Assembly (NCBI GenBank): GCA_039029135.1
Contig: JBCCGT010000006.1
Coordinates: 124,001 to 188,000 of the forward strand
Direction: 5' to 3'
Length of the DNA: 64,000 nt
Source: JALZVT01 sp039029135
GTDB lineage: Bacteria > Pseudomonadota > Gammaproteobacteria > Pseudomonadales > Azotimanducaceae
This document shows positions 63,401 to 64,000 of the stretch, piece by piece. Position 1 is the stretch's first letter. Each line of letters begins with the position of its first letter. The position numbers and the translations under genes were made by a program. The notes beneath the pieces were generated by a model. It saw only the letters and a program-made list of their open reading frames with translations, ran no database searches and was not told the origin of the DNA.

Positions 63401-64000
63401 ATGACCGTGAACACCGGCTTCGTTTGGCACGAACGCTACATGTGGCACGACAACGGTTCGGCGGCCGGCCTGCAGCCGATGCGCGGTTTGCTGCAACCGG
63501 GCCTGCATCTCGAAAGCCCGGAGACCAAGCGGCGGCTGAAGAACTTGCTCGACGCCTATGAAGTGACGCCGCAGCTCAGGGCGCTGCCCGTTGCGCCTGC
63601 CGAACGTGATTTGCTCGAGCGTTTCCACACGCCGGATTATCTCGACCGCGTCCAGGCGCTCTCCGATGGCGACGGCGGCGACGCGGGCGACGCCGCGCTG
63701 GTCGGGCCGGGCTCCGCGGAGATCGCGAAGCTCGCGGTGGGCGGGACTCAGGCGGCCGTCGCGGCGGTGGCGCGCGCTGACGTGACCAACGCCTACGCGC
63801 TGACGCGACCGCCCGGCCATCACGCCGAACGCGATCGCGGCCGCGGCTTCTGCGTCTTCAACAACATCGGTCTCGCGATCATGGCGGCCCGCGCGCAGGG
63901 CCTGGTCGATCGGGTCGCGGTGGTCGACTGGGACGTGCACCACGGCAACGGCACCCAGCAGGCGTTCTACGACAATCCGGACGTGCTCACCGTCTCGCTG
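63401..64000 (+). CDS. histone deacetylase family hydrolase (partial, 3' end outside window)
   Basis: First 200 codons of a class II-type HDAC/acetylpolyamine amidohydrolase. The zinc hydrolase signatures are RPPGHHAERDRGRGFCVFNN and VVDWDVHHGNGTQ (Asp and His ligands). Substrates in bacteria include acetylated polyamines or proteins. ATG 63401 with a G-rich ribosome site. It is divergent from the Prs-like gene, with 165 nt between. Confidence 0.93.
   Translation, partial: MTVNTGFVWHERYMWHDNGSAAGLQPMRGLLQPGLHLESPETKRRLKNLLDAYEVTPQLRALPVAPAERDLLERFHTPDYLDRVQALSDGDGGDAGDAALVGPGSAEIAKLAVGGTQAAVAAVARADVTNAYALTRPPGHHAERDRGRGFCVFNNIGLAIMAARAQGLVDRVAVVDWDVHHGNGTQQAFYDNPDVLTVSL

Overview
The window is a replication-origin region of a high-GC gammaproteobacterium. 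The core gene order closely follows the Pseudomonas dnaA neighbourhood: aroE, tsaC, dprA, LysM protein, def, fmt, rsmB, trkA, trkH, then an LpxL-like acyltransferase, tag, gmhB, plsC, gyrB, recF, dnaN, dnaA, oriC, rpmH, rnpA, yidD, yidC, mnmE, mnmG, rsmG, parA, parB, the whole atp operon, glmU and glmS. No rRNA, tRNA, insertion sequence, prophage or CRISPR array was seen. GTG starts and 1-4 base gene overlaps are common.

Layout. 0-2.5 kb: ctaD (cut by the left edge) and ctaC of an aa3-type oxidase, the latter with a fused cytochrome c domain. 3-7.5 kb: leftward aroE/tsaC/dprA block with a small zinc-ribbon protein and a LysM protein. 7.9-13.6 kb: rightward def-fmt-rsmB-trkA-trkH. 13.6-16.7 kb: lipid acyltransferases, tag and gmhB. 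16.7-23.2 kb: leftward dnaA-dnaN-recF-gyrB, with two parS-like ParB sites inside recF. 23.24-24.45 kb: the probable oriC, with AT-rich tracts, tandem repeats and a cluster of near-consensus DnaA boxes. 24.45-33.3 kb: rightward rpmH to parB. 33.3-40.5 kb: nine-gene F1Fo ATP synthase operon behind a near-consensus promoter. Genes on both sides of oriC point away from it, as expected for bidirectional replication.

The accessory part begins after atpC. In Pseudomonas glmU follows atpC directly; here about 10 kb intervenes (40.6-50.4 kb), carrying a sugar epimerase, a 1030-residue sulfotransferase-methyltransferase-glycosyltransferase fusion, two rhamnosyltransferase-like GT2 enzymes, a HTH-ATPase-repeat regulator and an unrecognised 194-residue protein. 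This looks like a surface-glycan island beside the UDP-GlcNAc genes glmU and glmS.

Beyond glmS (54-59.2 kb) is the most unusual locus: a leftward three-gene operon encoding a flavin amine oxidase, a thiamine-diphosphate 2-oxo-acid decarboxylase and a LanC-like seven-repeat protein with an altered zinc motif. A glutathione S-transferase lies just upstream on the same strand. No lanthipeptide precursor or dehydratase is present, so a small-molecule pathway from amino acid to oxo acid to aldehyde, with a thiol-handling LanC-like protein, is a reasonable hypothesis. The right end has a YdeI-like protein, a membrane-anchored alpha/beta hydrolase, a divergent PRPP-synthetase homologue and the start of a histone-deacetylase-family hydrolase.
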